DNA of 64,000 bases from Ectopseudomonas khazarica. GTDB lineage: Bacteria > Pseudomonadota > Gammaproteobacteria > Pseudomonadales > Pseudomonadaceae. The stretch is taken from positions 62,001 to 126,000 of the forward strand of contig NZ_SBHZ01000006.1 in the NCBI RefSeq assembly GCF_004521985.1, read 5' to 3'. The first letter of the stretch is position 1. Every line of letters starts with the position of its first letter. The translations under genes and the position numbers were made by a program. Below the pieces are notes generated by a model. That model did no database searches and was not told the origin of the DNA. It worked only from the letters and a program-made list of their open reading frames with translations. Positions 16,767 to 26,528 of the stretch are shown piece by piece.

Positions 16767-18983
16767 TCAGCTCCCGTAGCGGACGAAGCCGCTCTCTTCA
16801 TCGTCCGCCACCACCGCTGCGCGCGCCGGCGCGGCACTCAGCGGGCGACCGAGAGTGGTCACCCCGGCGCTGGCGCGGCTGGCCAGGTGGAAGAACTGCA
16901 TCAGTTGCTGCAGCTGGACGGACTGGCCGTTCATCTCCTCCGCCGTGGCGGCCAGCTCTTCCGAGGCGGCGGCGTTCTGCTGGGTGATGTCGCTGAGCTG
17001 GGTCATCGCCGAGGTGATCTGGTTGACCCCGGTGCTCTGCTCCTCGGAGGCGGCGGTGATTTCCTGGACCAGGTCGGAGGTCTTGGCGATCGATGGCAGC
17101 ATCTGGTCGAGCAGGTTGCCGGCCTGTTCGGCCAGCGACACGCTGCTCTTGGCCACTTCGCTGATTTCCTGCGCGGCCACCTGGCTGCGCTCGGCCAGCT
17201 TGCGCACCTCGGCGGCGACCACCGCGAAGCCCTTGCCGTGTTCGCCGGCGCGGGCGGCCTCGATGGCGGCGTTGAGGGCCAGCAGATTGGTCTGGTAGGC
17301 GATGTCATCGACGATGCCGATCTTCTCGGCGATGGTCTTCATCGCCGCCACGGTGTCACGTACCGCCTGGCCACCCTCGCTGGCTTCACAGGAGGCCTTG
17401 CCGGCCATGCCATCGGTGACCTTGGCGTTCTCGGTGTTCTGCGCGATGGAGGCGGACATCTGCTCCATCGCCGCGCTGGTTTCCTCGACCGAGGCGGCCT
17501 GGCTGGAGGCGGCGTGGCTGAGGGTCTGGGCGGTGGCGGAGATTTCCTCGGCGGCGCCGCTGAGGGTCGCGGTGGACAGGTGCACCTGGCCGATGATGTC
17601 GCTGAGTTTCTCCACGGTGCTGTTGAGCGAATGCTGCAGGTCGTGCAGATGGCCCTGGAACTGGCCGTGCATGGTGCGGGTCAGGTCGCCTTCGGCGAGG
17701 CCGGCGATGACCTGCATGGCTTCGTTCAGCGGCACGATGATCGCTTCCAGCGTGCTGTTGATGCCGTCGACGATGCGGCGGAAGTCGCCCTGATGACGGC
17801 TGGCGTCGGCGCGGGTGTCGAGCTGGCCGTGCTGAGCCGCCTGGCTGAGCATCTGGGTGTCTTCGATCAGCGCCTGGACATTGGCGCGCAGGGTCTCGAT
17901 GGTGTCGTTGATGAAGGCCTTCTTGCCGGGGAACTGCTCCAGCGGCGCGCTCAGGTCGCCTTCGCCGAAGGCCTTGATGCAGGCCATGGCCTTCTTCTTC
18001 ACGCTGATGTGGCCGGCGACCATGGCGTTGATGCCCTGGGCGATCTCGGCGTAGCTGCCGGTGAAGCGCGCGGCGTCGATGACCACGTCGATGTCGCCCT
18101 TGTCGTGCTCGTCGGACATGTGCCGCATCTCGCTCATCAGGCCGGTGAGGTTGCCGCGCAGGGTCTCGATGGTGTCGTTGATGAAGGCCTTCTTGCCGGG
18201 GAACTGCTCCAGCGATGCGCTCAGATCGCCCTCGGCGAAGGCCTGGACGCAGGCCATGGCCTTCTTCTTCACGCTGATGTGGCCGGCGACCATGGCGTTG
18301 ATGCCCTGGGCGATCTCGGCGTAGCTGCCGGCGAAGCGCGACACATCGATGACCACGTCGATGTCGCCCTTGTCGTGCTCGTCGGACATGTGCCGCATTT
18401 CGCTCATCAGGCCGGTGAGGTTGCGCCGCAGGGTCTCGATGGTGTCGTTGATGAAGGCTTTCTTGCCGGGGAACTGCTCCAGCGGTGCGCGCAGGTCGCC
18501 CTCGGCGATGGCACGGACGCAGGTCATGGCCTTCTTCTTCACGTCGATATGGCTGGCTACCAGCGCGTTGATCGCCACGGCGATCTCGCGGTACACCCCC
18601 GGTTGCTGGCTGTCGAGGACGGCGTCGATGTCGCCGCGGGCATGCTCGTCGGTCACACGGTTCAGCTCCGCGAGCAGCGCGGCGAGCTGTTCGCCAGTCT
18701 GCTGCTGGCTGTGCAGGAGCGAGCCACGCGCTGCCTGGGGCTGGTTCGTGCGGGGCAGTTCCCCCTGCGCCAGCTGTTCGGCGAGGTCATGCAGTGCACG
18801 CGGTTCGCCGCCGAGCTGCAGCTGCAGCGCACGGTTGAGCTGCCAGCCCTGGAACGCCAGGGCGGCGCCTGCGAGCAGGGCAATGCCCAGGGCCAGGTAG
18901 GTGTTCAGCGCTGGCAGGGCCAGCAGGGTCAGTGCGATCAGCGCTGTTGCGACCAGCGCCGCGATACGGGTTGCCAGGTTCAT
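16767..18983 (-). CDS. Poly-HAMP methyl-accepting chemotaxis protein without a periplasmic domain
   Basis: A 738-residue receptor starting at ATG 18983 after AGGAG; the start overlaps the cheA stop (ATGA), and longer frames upstream are antisense noise inside cheA. A two-helix membrane hairpin fills residues ~5-46 with almost no periplasmic loop. Four repeats of about 90 residues follow (~107-196, 197-286, 287-376, 377-464). Each carries two GD-centred HAMP-like halves (for example [11 protein letters not shown] and [11 protein letters not shown]). The MA signalling domain occupies ~465-680 with the usual [19 protein letters not shown] tip. The protein ends SGFVRYGS. Aer2 of P. aeruginosa is the known poly-HAMP receptor but carries PAS-haem, which is absent here. 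The sensory input is unknown. Confidence 0.92.
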   Translation of the reverse strand: MNLATRIAALVATALIALTLLALPALNTYLALGIALLAGAALAFQGWQLNRALQLQLGGEPRALHDLAEQLAQGELPRTNQPQAARGSLLHSQQQTGEQLAALLAELNRVTDEHARGDIDAVLDSQQPGVYREIAVAINALVASHIDVKKKAMTCVRAIAEGDLRAPLEQFPGKKAFINDTIETLRRNLTGLMSEMRHMSDEHDKGDIDVVIDVSRFAGSYAEIAQGINAMVAGHISVKKKAMACVQAFAEGDLSASLEQFPGKKAFINDTIETLRGNLTGLMSEMRHMSDEHDKGDIDVVIDAARFTGSYAEIAQGINAMVAGHISVKKKAMACIKAFGEGDLSAPLEQFPGKKAFINDTIETLRANVQALIEDTQMLSQAAQHGQLDTRADASRHQGDFRRIVDGINSTLEAIIVPLNEAMQVIAGLAEGDLTRTMHGQFQGHLHDLQHSLNSTVEKLSDIIGQVHLSTATLSGAAEEISATAQTLSHAASSQAASVEETSAAMEQMSASIAQNTENAKVTDGMAGKASCEASEGGQAVRDTVAAMKTIAEKIGIVDDIAYQTNLLALNAAIEAARAGEHGKGFAVVAAEVRKLAERSQVAAQEISEVAKSSVSLAEQAGNLLDQMLPSIAKTSDLVQEITAASEEQSTGVNQITSAMTQLSDITQQNAAASEELAATAEEMNGQSVQLQQLMQFFHLASRASAGVTTLGRPLSAAPARAAVVADDEESGFVRYGS
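17890..18660. repeat. 270-bp-period tandem repeat inside the poly-HAMP MCP gene
   Basis: The block containing AGGCCATGGCCTTCTTCTTC recurs at exactly 270-base steps (its CTTCTTCTTC begins at 17991, 18261 and 18531). The units encode 90-residue double-HAMP segments. Two of them are almost identical in protein and DNA, so the array probably expanded by recombination. Confidence 0.9.
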
Positions 18984-21127
18984 AGCACAGTACTCCTGAG
19001 GTTGCCGGAGGGGGAAAGGGTGCGGCTGCTGCCGCCTTGGCTGACTTGCGAGAGCAGGCCGGGGATATCGAGGATCAGCGCCACGGCGCCGCTGCCGAGG
19101 ATGGTGAAACCGCTCAGCGCCGGGACCTGGCAGAACACCTTGCCCAGTGGCTTGATCACGGTCTGGAACTCGCCCAGCAACTGGTCCACCACCAGGCCGG
19201 CGCGAATCCCGGCGTAGCTGATCACCACCACGTTCTCGCGCCGGGGCGGCTGGCTCTGGTCCTCGAACAGCTGGCGCAGGCGGATGAAGGGCAGGACGTC
19301 GCCACGCAGGTCGAGGTGCTCCTGGCCGGCGAGCTGTTCGCTGGGCAGTTCGATGCATTCTTCGACCATGTCCAGCGGGATGACGTAGCTGGCCTGGCCG
19401 ACACCGATGAGGAAACCGTCGATGATCGCCAGGGTCAGCGGCAGGCGGATGCGCACGCAGGTGCCCTGGCCCAGGGCGCTGTCGAGCTCGACGCTGCCAC
19501 GCAGGGCGGTGATGTTGCGCTTGACCACGTCCATGCCGACGCCGCGCCCGGAGAGGTTGCTGATCTGCTCGGCGGTGGAGAAGCCCGGCTCGAAGATCAG
19601 GTTGAAGATCTCCTTGTCGCTGAGCTGCTGGCCTTCGCCGATCAGGCCGCGTTGGCTGGCCTTGGCGAGAATCTTCTGCGGGTCGAGACCGCCGCCGTCG
19701 TCGGACACCTCGATGACGATGCCGCCAGCCTCGTGGTAGGCATTCAGGCGCACCACGCCTTGCAGCGGCTTGCCGGCGGCCTGGCGCACTTCGGCCGGTT
19801 CGATACCGTGGTCCATGGCGTTGCGCACCAGGTGGGTGAGCGGGTCGCCGATCTTCTCGACCACGGTCTTGTCCAGCTCGGTGTCGCCGCCGCTGACCTG
19901 CAGGACGATGTCCTTGCCCAGTTCCCTGGAAACGTCGCGGACCACGCGCTGGAAGCGATTGAAGGTGGCGCCGATCTGCACCATGCGCAGGGTCAGCGCG
20001 CTGTCGCGCACTTCCTCGACCAGCCGCGATAGCGTTTCGGCGGATTCGCACATGCCGGCCAGGCCACTGCGCTGGGCCAGCATGCGGGTGTTGGCGCCGG
20101 CGATGATCAGCTCGCCGACCAGGTTGATCAGTTGGTCCAGCTTGGCAGCGTCGACCCGGATCAGGTTGGTGTCACCGTTTGCGCGTGGGGCTTCCTTGCT
20201 GGCCACGGCGCGGCTTTCGCCGGCGCCGGACGCGGGAATGGCCGCTTGGTGCGTTGCCGGCGCCACGGCGCTGGAGCCATTGGCCTGCTCCAGCAGTGCA
20301 GCGTCAAAGCTTGTGCAACGCACCAGGCGTTCAACTTGCAGGGCGCCTTCGGCGGCGCGTAGTTCCAGCAACTCTTGCAGCGCCGTCAGCGGCGCGCCGG
20401 GCGGCAGGATACGGATGCTGCCGTCTTCGCGGACGAAGTCGAAGGCACCCTCGATGGCTTGCGCCTCGGCGGCGCTGGAGAAGGCCAGTTCCAGGCCCAG
20501 GTAGCAGCTTTCCGGGTCCATCTCGTCCAGCACCGGCAGATGCTCGAGCACCGGCTCGACATGCACGATGCTGCCCAGGGTCTCCAGGTAGCGAACGAAG
20601 GCCAGCGGATCCATGCCGTTGCGCAGGGTGTCCTGGCCGAAGCGCAGCGACAGGTGCCAGTGGCCGTTGCCGCTGGCCTCCACGGTGTCCTGGGACTGCG
20701 CGGCGGCGGCGGGGGTCGTCTCGGCCTGGTTGTCGAGGTAGCGGCGCAGGGCCTGGACCAGTTCGGCCTCGCGGGCGTGGTGTGCGGCCGGCAGCTCGGC
20801 CAGGTCGCGGCCCTCGGCGAGGTGACCGATCAGCCCGGCCAGGTGGTCGCCGACCTGCAGCATGAGGGCGATGAGTTCGCCGTCGAAGCGCACCTCGCCG
20901 GCGCGGACGCGGTCGAGGACGCTCTCGGCGACGTGGGTGAAGGCGACGATGGAGTCGAAGCCGAACAGCCCCGAGGACCCCTTGATGGTATGCGCGGCGC
21001 GGAAGATGGCATTGATCAGTTCGGCGTCGTCCGGCGTCTGCTCGATCTGCAGCAGGGCATCTTCCATCTGCTGCAGCAGCTCCTGGCTCTCGGCGATGAA
21101 GGTGCCGATCACGCTGTCGAGGTTCAT
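18980..21127 (-). CDS. cheA: Chemotaxis histidine kinase CheA
   Basis: A 715-residue kinase that phosphorylates CheY and CheB. The Hpt domain has phospho-His46 in [13 protein letters not shown] middle region (~150-260) contains a CheY-binding-like segment. Dimerisation helices include [17 protein letters not shown]. The ATPase domain has [12 protein letters not shown] (N box), SDDGGGL (G1) and [10 protein letters not shown] (G2). A C-terminal CheW-like domain spans about 570-715. Start ATG 21127 shares a base with the STAS stop (TGATG); the stop overlaps the MCP start. All catalytic boxes look intact. Confidence 0.96.
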   Translation of the reverse strand: MNLDSVIGTFIAESQELLQQMEDALLQIEQTPDDAELINAIFRAAHTIKGSSGLFGFDSIVAFTHVAESVLDRVRAGEVRFDGELIALMLQVGDHLAGLIGHLAEGRDLAELPAAHHAREAELVQALRRYLDNQAETTPAAAAQSQDTVEASGNGHWHLSLRFGQDTLRNGMDPLAFVRYLETLGSIVHVEPVLEHLPVLDEMDPESCYLGLELAFSSAAEAQAIEGAFDFVREDGSIRILPPGAPLTALQELLELRAAEGALQVERLVRCTSFDAALLEQANGSSAVAPATHQAAIPASGAGESRAVASKEAPRANGDTNLIRVDAAKLDQLINLVGELIIAGANTRMLAQRSGLAGMCESAETLSRLVEEVRDSALTLRMVQIGATFNRFQRVVRDVSRELGKDIVLQVSGGDTELDKTVVEKIGDPLTHLVRNAMDHGIEPAEVRQAAGKPLQGVVRLNAYHEAGGIVIEVSDDGGGLDPQKILAKASQRGLIGEGQQLSDKEIFNLIFEPGFSTAEQISNLSGRGVGMDVVKRNITALRGSVELDSALGQGTCVRIRLPLTLAIIDGFLIGVGQASYVIPLDMVEECIELPSEQLAGQEHLDLRGDVLPFIRLRQLFEDQSQPPRRENVVVISYAGIRAGLVVDQLLGEFQTVIKPLGKVFCQVPALSGFTILGSGAVALILDIPGLLSQVSQGGSSRTLSPSGNLRSTVL

Positions 21128-21432
21128 CAGTGGTTCTCCTCTGCGAGCAGCGTCGTGCCCAGGCCGCTGAGCCGGAGCAGTTCCGAGATGGCCGGGCTGA
21201 CGCCACGGAAGTGCAGGTCGATGTCCATGCGCCGTGCCTGCTCGCGGGTGGCCAGCAGCAGCTGCAGGCCGGCGCAGTCGAATTCCTCGACGCCGCTGAG
21301 GTCGATCTCCAGGGCGATGGCGCCCTGCAGGGCCGAGCTGAGACGGGGCTTGGTGTCGGCGGCGGTGTAGATGCTCAGGGCGCCGTCGAGTACCAGTTGG
21401 CGGGTGTCAGTGGCTGGGGACGTGGTGTGCAT
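21127..21432 (-). CDS. STAS-domain protein (anti-sigma antagonist/NTP-binding type)
   Basis: A 101-residue single STAS domain with LDGALSIYTAADTKPRL at the start, the IDLSGVEEFDCAGLQLLLAT phospho-acceptor region (here Asp-Cys where antagonists have Asp-Ser), and a C-terminal helix. Such proteins sit between cheY and cheA in several chemotaxis clusters. Their function there is not settled. The usual phospho-Ser is replaced by Cys, so classic SpoIIAA-like phosphorylation is doubtful. Coupled to cheA by TGATG, with AGGAGG six bases before its own ATG. Confidence 0.88.
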   Translation of the reverse strand: MHTTSPATDTRQLVLDGALSIYTAADTKPRLSSALQGAIALEIDLSGVEEFDCAGLQLLLATREQARRMDIDLHFRGVSPAISELLRLSGLGTTLLAEENH

Positions 21433-21447
21433 GGCGCACCTCCTGAC

Positions 21448-21816
21448 TCAGGGCAGGATCAGTTTGGAAACGGCGGTCAGCATCTGCGCCGGCTGGAAGG
21501 GCTTGACCACCCAGGCCTTGGCGCCGGCCGCCTGGCCTTCGCTCTTCTTGGCGTCGCCGGCTTCGGTGGTGAGCATGATCACCGGGGTGAACTTGTAGCT
21601 GGCCAGCGTCTTGACGTTCTTCAGGAAGGTGATGCCGTCCATGTTCGGCATGTTCACGTCGCTGATGATCAGGTGCACCTTGCGCCCGTCGAGCTTGGTC
21701 AGCGCATCCTTGCCGTCGACCCCTTCGATGATGTCGTAGCCGGCGTTCTTCAGGGTCATGCCGACCACCTGGCGGATCGAGGCGGAGTCGTCGACGATGA
21801 GAATGGTCTTGGCCAT
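21448..21816 (-). CDS. cheY: Chemotaxis response regulator CheY
   Basis: A 122-residue single receiver domain. Acidic pocket Asp9/Asp10 lies in IVDDSAS, phospho-acceptor Asp53 in ISDVNMP, the switch Thr in MLTTEAG and Lys105 in VVKPFQP. No output domain is present, so it should act by binding a target such as the flagellar switch or another effector. Start ATG 21816 follows GAGGA by eight bases; the long in-frame extension to 21963 is antisense noise in the MCP gene. It is the second gene of the che run proper. Confidence 0.95.
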   Translation of the reverse strand: MAKTILIVDDSASIRQVVGMTLKNAGYDIIEGVDGKDALTKLDGRKVHLIISDVNMPNMDGITFLKNVKTLASYKFTPVIMLTTEAGDAKKSEGQAAGAKAWVVKPFQPAQMLTAVSKLILP

Positions 21817-21826
21817 GGGGAAGTCC

Positions 21827-22978
21827 TCAGAAGAAGGTGATGTCGGAAGCGCTGGCGGCGGACGTGCCGTGACGGCCGCTGTGGATGGCGTGCTGTTCGG
21901 GCGTGGTGTAGGTGTGCGAGAGGTCGTCCAGCCAGCCGCTGGCGTCGACCTGGCCGCTTGCATCGACCAGGCGCAGGCCGAGCTTCTCGATGTCGTCGCG
22001 CATGTGGCCGAGCATCTGGCTGACGCGGTCCTGGAACTGCAGCGCGACCAGCACCTCGGAGATTTCCTCGCCGACCGCCTGGTTCTGGCTGTGCAGGGTG
22101 TTGCCGTGCTCGACCAGGCGCGTGGCGCCGTGGCGGAAATCCTCGATGACCTGGCGGATCAGCTGGCTGGCGCTTTCCAGGGTGCTGGCGTCGCGGCTGG
22201 CGTGTTCGTTGGAGACGTGCAGGGTGTGTTCGATGGCGGTGCTGACGTTCTCGATGGTCTCGCCGATGCGCTTGCCGGTTTCCTCCGAGAGGGTCGAGAG
22301 TTTGCGCACCTCGTCGGCGACCACGGCGAAGCCACGTCCGGCCTCGCCGGCGCGGGCGGCCTCGATGGCGGCGTTGAGGGCCAGCAGGTTGGTCTGCTTG
22401 GCGACGTCGCCGACTTCCTGGGCCATGGTGCGCAGCTGGGTGGTGTAGCCGCTGAGGCGGACCACTTCGGCGAGCAGGGTTTCCTTGCTGTCCAGGGCCT
22501 GGCGCAACTGGCTGACGATGTCTTCCAGTTCGTGTTCGCTGCCGGCCAGCAGCTTCAGCAGCGCTTCGTCGTCGCTCGGCGCATCTACGCCGACCACGGC
22601 GCTGATGCGCTGCGCCAGGTGGGTGAAGCGTTCGCTCAGGGCTTCGATGGCGGTCTGGGTGTGGAGGCGGGCGGCTTCGATCTGCTGCGACCAGATGGGC
22701 GCGATGTTGCGGCACAGCTCCGCCAGGCCATGCACGTGGCGTTCGGCTTCCTGGGCCTGGCCGACGGCGATGGCGCTCTCCTGGACCTCAGAGAGGGTCC
22801 GCGCCTGCGCGCTGGCCTGGCGGCGCAGGCTGACATGCACCACGACACCCGGTAGCAGGGCGGCGACCAGCCAGTAGTGGCTGGGTACTTGCGTCGCCAG
22901 CCAGACCAGCGACAGGCTGCAAAGGCTGACGAGGACGGTGGTAATCCAGCTGGCTTGGGTGGTGGTCTGAGCGTTCAC
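21827..22978 (-). CDS. Short membrane-anchored MCP-like protein
   Basis: About 383 residues. GTG 22978 is seven bases from GGAG, whereas the in-frame GTG 22984 is only one base from it. Two hydrophobic helices near the N-terminus (~8-50) form a hairpin with no sensor domain. An MA-type hairpin tip follows, [24 protein letters not shown]. The C-terminal helix carries [17 protein letters not shown], a Gln-Phe-Gln-Asp motif reminiscent of CheZ-like or MCP-associated regions. Position directly before cheY suggests a scaffold or phosphatase-linked role, but that is inference. Confidence 0.82.
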   Translation of the reverse strand: MNAQTTTQASWITTVLVSLCSLSLVWLATQVPSHYWLVAALLPGVVVHVSLRRQASAQARTLSEVQESAIAVGQAQEAERHVHGLAELCRNIAPIWSQQIEAARLHTQTAIEALSERFTHLAQRISAVVGVDAPSDDEALLKLLAGSEHELEDIVSQLRQALDSKETLLAEVVRLSGYTTQLRTMAQEVGDVAKQTNLLALNAAIEAARAGEAGRGFAVVADEVRKLSTLSEETGKRIGETIENVSTAIEHTLHVSNEHASRDASTLESASQLIRQVIEDFRHGATRLVEHGNTLHSQNQAVGEEISEVLVALQFQDRVSQMLGHMRDDIEKLGLRLVDASGQVDASGWLDDLSHTYTTPEQHAIHSGRHGTSAASASDITFF

Positions 22979-23116
22979 GTTCACACTCCATCGAGCAACG
23001 GGAGCGGGTATTGGCTACCCGTTCATGGCTGTCAGGATGGTCTGTGAAGGGCTATCCGGGCATCGTCTGATTCCGGTGATGGCATAAGGCTATTCCGGTT
23101 TCTTGTAGGAATTTTC

Positions 23117-23746
23117 CTACCTCGACAGCTGCTCCGTCAGGGCGAAGCGGATGATGTCGGCATTGCAGCTGAAGCCCATCTTCTCCATCAGGCGGGTCTT
23201 GTGGGTGCTGACGGTCTTGTTGCTGATCGACAGGTGTTCGGCGATCTGGTTGACGCCCAGGCCATCGGCGAGCAGGCGCAGGATCTGGAATTCCCGGTCC
23301 GACAGGCTGTGCAGGCCACTGTTGCGCTCCTCGGCGTTGGCGAAGGCCAGCTGTTCGGCGATGCGCGGGTCGAGATAGCGCCCGCCGTTGGCCACCTTGT
23401 TGATGGCCGCGAGCAGGGTTTCGGCATCGTGGTCCTTGGTCAGGTAGCCGCTGGCGCCGGCACGCAGGGCGCGCTGGGCGATCTGCGCTTCGTTGTGCAT
23501 GCTCAGCACCAGGATCGGCAGCCTGGTGTAGTGCCCGTGGATTCGCGCGATGAGGTCTTCGCCGCTGATGCCGGGCATGCTCATGTCCAGCAGGACCAGG
23601 TCGACCTCGGTGCTGCGCAGGCGCTCGAGCACCTGGCCGCCGTTCTCCGCTTCCGCGACCACCTGCAGGCGGCTGTCGAACTCGATCAGCTGCTTGAGCC
23701 CGTTGCGCATGATGGTGTGGTCGTCCGCGATCATGATGCGGGTCAT
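23117..23746 (-). CDS. NarL/FixJ-family response regulator
   Basis: A 209-residue two-domain regulator. The receiver has Asp8/Asp9 (IADDH), phospho-acceptor Asp54 (VLLDMSMPG) and Lys (TKDHD). The LuxR-type HTH spans ~145-200 (LSDREFQILRLLADGLGVNQIAEHLSISNKTVSTHKTRL in pieces). Start ATG 23746 overlaps the kinase stop (ATGA), so it is the cognate regulator of that kinase. The regulon is unknown; the ABC importer upstream and che genes downstream are candidates. A 138-base gap before the MCP gene leaves room for a promoter. Confidence 0.93.
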   Translation of the reverse strand: MTRIMIADDHTIMRNGLKQLIEFDSRLQVVAEAENGGQVLERLRSTEVDLVLLDMSMPGISGEDLIARIHGHYTRLPILVLSMHNEAQIAQRALRAGASGYLTKDHDAETLLAAINKVANGGRYLDPRIAEQLAFANAEERNSGLHSLSDREFQILRLLADGLGVNQIAEHLSISNKTVSTHKTRLMEKMGFSCNADIIRFALTEQLSR

Positions 23747-25536
23747 GAGTCCTCCTTGGCCGGCGTGATGGGCAGGCTGGCCTGTACCGTGGTGCCTTGT
23801 CCGGGATGGCTGAAGATCACCACTTCGCCGCCGAGGCTGGTGCCGCGTTCGCGCATGCCGGCGAGGCCCAGTGAGCGGGTGTTGACGGCCGACGGGTCGA
23901 AGCCGCGCCCGTTGTCGGTGATATCCAGCTGGTAGACGTCGTCGAGCCGTTCCAGGCTCACCACCGCCCGGCTCGCGCCGGAATGGCGGGCGACGTTGTT
24001 CAGCGCTTCCTGCACGATGCGGAAGGCGGTGGTCGCCTGGTCATCGCTGAGGGCCGGTTCGTCGCTGTGCGTGGTCAGCTCGCACTCGATCCGGGTGTGC
24101 TGGCGGAATTCGCTGGTCAACCACTCCAGGGCCGGGTACAGGCCCATGTTGAGCACCGCCGGGCGCAGGCTGGTGGCGATGGAGCGCACCACCTGAATGG
24201 TTCGGTCACAGAGTTGCATCAGCCCGTCGACGGCATTGTCGAGACCGGGCGCCTTGGCGCCGAACTGCAGGTGCAGCATGGAAATGCCCATGCGCAAGGC
24301 CGTCAGGTGCTGGCCGAGTTCGTCATGGATTTCCTGGGCGATCAGCTTGCGTTCTTCCTCCCGGGCCGACTCCCGGCGGGTGGTCAGGTCGCGCAGCTGC
24401 TGGTTGCTCTGCGCCAGGCGCCGTTCGGCCTTGCGGATGTTGGTGATGTCCCTGGCCAGCGAGAGCACGCTGGTGATGGCGCCTGAGGCGTTGCGCTCGG
24501 GCACCAGTTGCACCAGATAGTGGTGTTGCAGGTCGGCGGGGCCGTCGATGCCGTGAATCAGCTCCTCCTCGAGCGAGTCGCCGCTGAGGGCGACCTCGCG
24601 CACCAGGTCGGCCATGATGTCGACCTGGGAATTGTCACCGAAGGCATCGCGCGCGGGACGCCCGCGCGCCTCCACCAGCGGCAGCCGGCACAGGGCTTCG
24701 AGGGCCGGGTTGGCGTAGATCAGGCGGAAGTCCGGGGTCAGGCGGCCGACGGCGTCGTGGGTGTTCTCGATCAGCGCGCGGAACTGGCGTTCGTTGTGCA
24801 GCAGGCTGTCCGCCAGGCGCTGCTGTTCGGTGAGGTCATGCAGGAGTGCCAGGCAGTAGCCCCGGCGATCGTAGTAGAAACGGTTGAACCTCACCGAGAC
24901 GTGGTAGCGCGTGCCATCCACGGGGTGGCTCAGCTCCAGCTGCACCGGGCCCTGGCCCTGCATCAGCTCGCGCAGCTCGTCATCCGAGTGCAGGGCCAGG
25001 GGCACCAGCGCCTGGCCGATGCTCTGTCCCATCAGGTACTCGCGGCGTTGGCCGAGCAGGCGAGTGGCGGCGTCGTTGAGGTAGCAGATGTTCAGGCCGT
25101 CATCGAGCAGCAGCGCACCGTCGGTGGTGTAGTCGAGGGCGAAGCTGAGCAGGTAGGCCTGCTCGGCGCGCTCCTGCGTGGAGCGCGTCGGGGTAAAGCG
25201 GACCAGGAAGTGATCGATGCCGCTGTCCGCCTGCGACACCCAGCAGACGCTGGTGTGCAGCCACTTGTAGGCGCCCTCCTGGCTGTGCAGGCGCAGCTCG
25301 CCGCAGGGGATGTCGAGCTGCTGGCGACGGGCACGCTCCAGTGCGTAGTCGAAGGTGTCGCGGTCCTGTGGATGCAGCCACTGCGTCAGCGGCTTGTTGC
25401 CGTGCTCGCCGATCAGTGCCTGCAACGCCGGGTTGCTGTACTGCAGGCAGCCACGGACATCGAGCAGACCCAGGCCGAGAGGGGCGGACTGCCAGGCCGC
25501 GCTGAGCAGGGACTCTTCCGAGTGCTTGTCCTTCAA
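23743..25536 (-). CDS. Multi-PAS sensor histidine kinase (HisKA_3 family)
   Basis: About 597 residues from TTG 25536, which has GGAGG six bases upstream; no closer ATG/GTG fits and frames beyond it run into the preceding gene. No transmembrane segment is evident, so it is probably cytosolic. Three PAS-like modules precede the kinase: AWQSAPLGLGLLDVRG (~15-130), a second near ~140-255, and one near ~265-380. The HisKA_3 box with phospho-His is EIHDELGQHLTALRM. The HATPase has DNGRGFDPS and GLAGMRERG. NarL-type partner follows directly. The signal is unknown. Confidence 0.88.
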   Translation of the reverse strand: MKDKHSEESLLSAAWQSAPLGLGLLDVRGCLQYSNPALQALIGEHGNKPLTQWLHPQDRDTFDYALERARRQQLDIPCGELRLHSQEGAYKWLHTSVCWVSQADSGIDHFLVRFTPTRSTQERAEQAYLLSFALDYTTDGALLLDDGLNICYLNDAATRLLGQRREYLMGQSIGQALVPLALHSDDELRELMQGQGPVQLELSHPVDGTRYHVSVRFNRFYYDRRGYCLALLHDLTEQQRLADSLLHNERQFRALIENTHDAVGRLTPDFRLIYANPALEALCRLPLVEARGRPARDAFGDNSQVDIMADLVREVALSGDSLEEELIHGIDGPADLQHHYLVQLVPERNASGAITSVLSLARDITNIRKAERRLAQSNQQLRDLTTRRESAREEERKLIAQEIHDELGQHLTALRMGISMLHLQFGAKAPGLDNAVDGLMQLCDRTIQVVRSIATSLRPAVLNMGLYPALEWLTSEFRQHTRIECELTTHSDEPALSDDQATTAFRIVQEALNNVARHSGASRAVVSLERLDDVYQLDITDNGRGFDPSAVNTRSLGLAGMRERGTSLGGEVVIFSHPGQGTTVQASLPITPAKEDS

Positions 25537-25666
25537 GGCGTTCCTCCAATGAGCGACCTGTCCAGTATGGGTCAGTTTCTCGATGAAGGTGTGCCAGGCA
25601 GGGCCAGGCTGCGCGGCCGGGGCATTCAGCCCGGGATGTGCGCAGCCTGGCGTGGCTCGCCGGGGC

Positions 25667-26521
25667 TCAATGCGGTATCTCGATGCCGCGCATGCGCTCC
25701 GCACGCCGGCGCAGTAGTTCGATGGTGACCAGCAGAGCGATGGAGACCAGGATCAGCAGGGTGGCGATGGCCAGGATGCTCGGATTGATCTGCTCGCGCA
25801 GGCCGGAGAACATCTGCCGGGGGATGGTGCGCTGCTGCGGGCCGGCCATGAACAGGATCACCACCACTTCGTCGAAGGAGGTGATGAAGGCGAACAGCGC
25901 GCCACTGATCACGCCGGGGCGGATCAGCGGCATGATCACGTCGAAGAACACGCGCACGGGCCGGGCGCCCAGGTTCAGCGCCGCCCGCGCCAGGCTGTAG
26001 TCGAAGCCGGTGAGCGTGGCCGTCACGGTGATGATGACGAAGGGCGTGCCCAGCGCCGCGTGCGCCAGGATCACGCCCAGGTAGCCGCCTGCCAGCCCCA
26101 GGTCGGAATAGAAGAAGAACATGCCGGCCGCGGTGATGATCAGCGGCACGATCATCGGCGACAGCAGCAGGGCAGTGACGAAGCGCCTGAAGGGCATCTC
26201 GTCACGCGCCAGGCCCACCGCCGCACAGGTGCCCAGCACCGTGGCGAGGAGGGTCGAGAAGATGCCGATGATGAAGCTGTTCTTGATCGCCAGCAGCCAT
26301 TTCGGGTCGCTGAATATCTCCCTGTACCAGCGCAGCGAATAGGCCTCCGGGTCGAGGGTGAGCATGCCTTCGGTGAAGCTGAAGAACGGCTCGGCGTTGA
26401 ACGACAGCGGCACGATCACCAGGATCGGCAGGATCAGGAACAGCAGCACCAGCCAGGAGCCGGCCTTGAGCAGCCAGGTGCCGAGGTGGTGCCAGAAGCC
26501 GTAGTAGGCGGGGGTCTTCAT
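25667..26521 (-). CDS. ABC transporter permease, PotC-like
   Basis: A 284-residue inner-membrane permease of the polyamine/opine family with six hydrophobic segments. The EAA loop is seen in SLARAALNLGARPVRVFFDVIMPLIRPG. It begins seven bases after the upstream permease gene ends and pairs with it to form the channel. TM1 follows a short polar N-terminus. Substrate cannot be told from the permease; polyamines or related amines are the family's usual cargo. It is the last gene of the ABC operon, 131 bases before the kinase gene. Confidence 0.92.
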   Translation of the reverse strand: MKTPAYYGFWHHLGTWLLKAGSWLVLLFLILPILVIVPLSFNAEPFFSFTEGMLTLDPEAYSLRWYREIFSDPKWLLAIKNSFIIGIFSTLLATVLGTCAAVGLARDEMPFRRFVTALLLSPMIVPLIITAAGMFFFYSDLGLAGGYLGVILAHAALGTPFVIITVTATLTGFDYSLARAALNLGARPVRVFFDVIMPLIRPGVISGALFAFITSFDEVVVILFMAGPQQRTIPRQMFSGLREQINPSILAIATLLILVSIALLVTIELLRRRAERMRGIEIPH

Positions 26522-26528
26522 CGCGTCC

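Noticed and set aside
17890..18660. Regular 270-bp array considered as a CRISPR or mobile repeat
   Set aside because: Units are coding, in frame, without variable spacers; they encode HAMP domains.
18984..20051. Extension of the poly-HAMP MCP frame upstream to ~1094 residues
   Set aside because: The upstream part overlaps cheA in another frame, is Arg/Pro/Gly-rich noise, and the ATG at 18983 has a good SD and overlaps the cheA stop.
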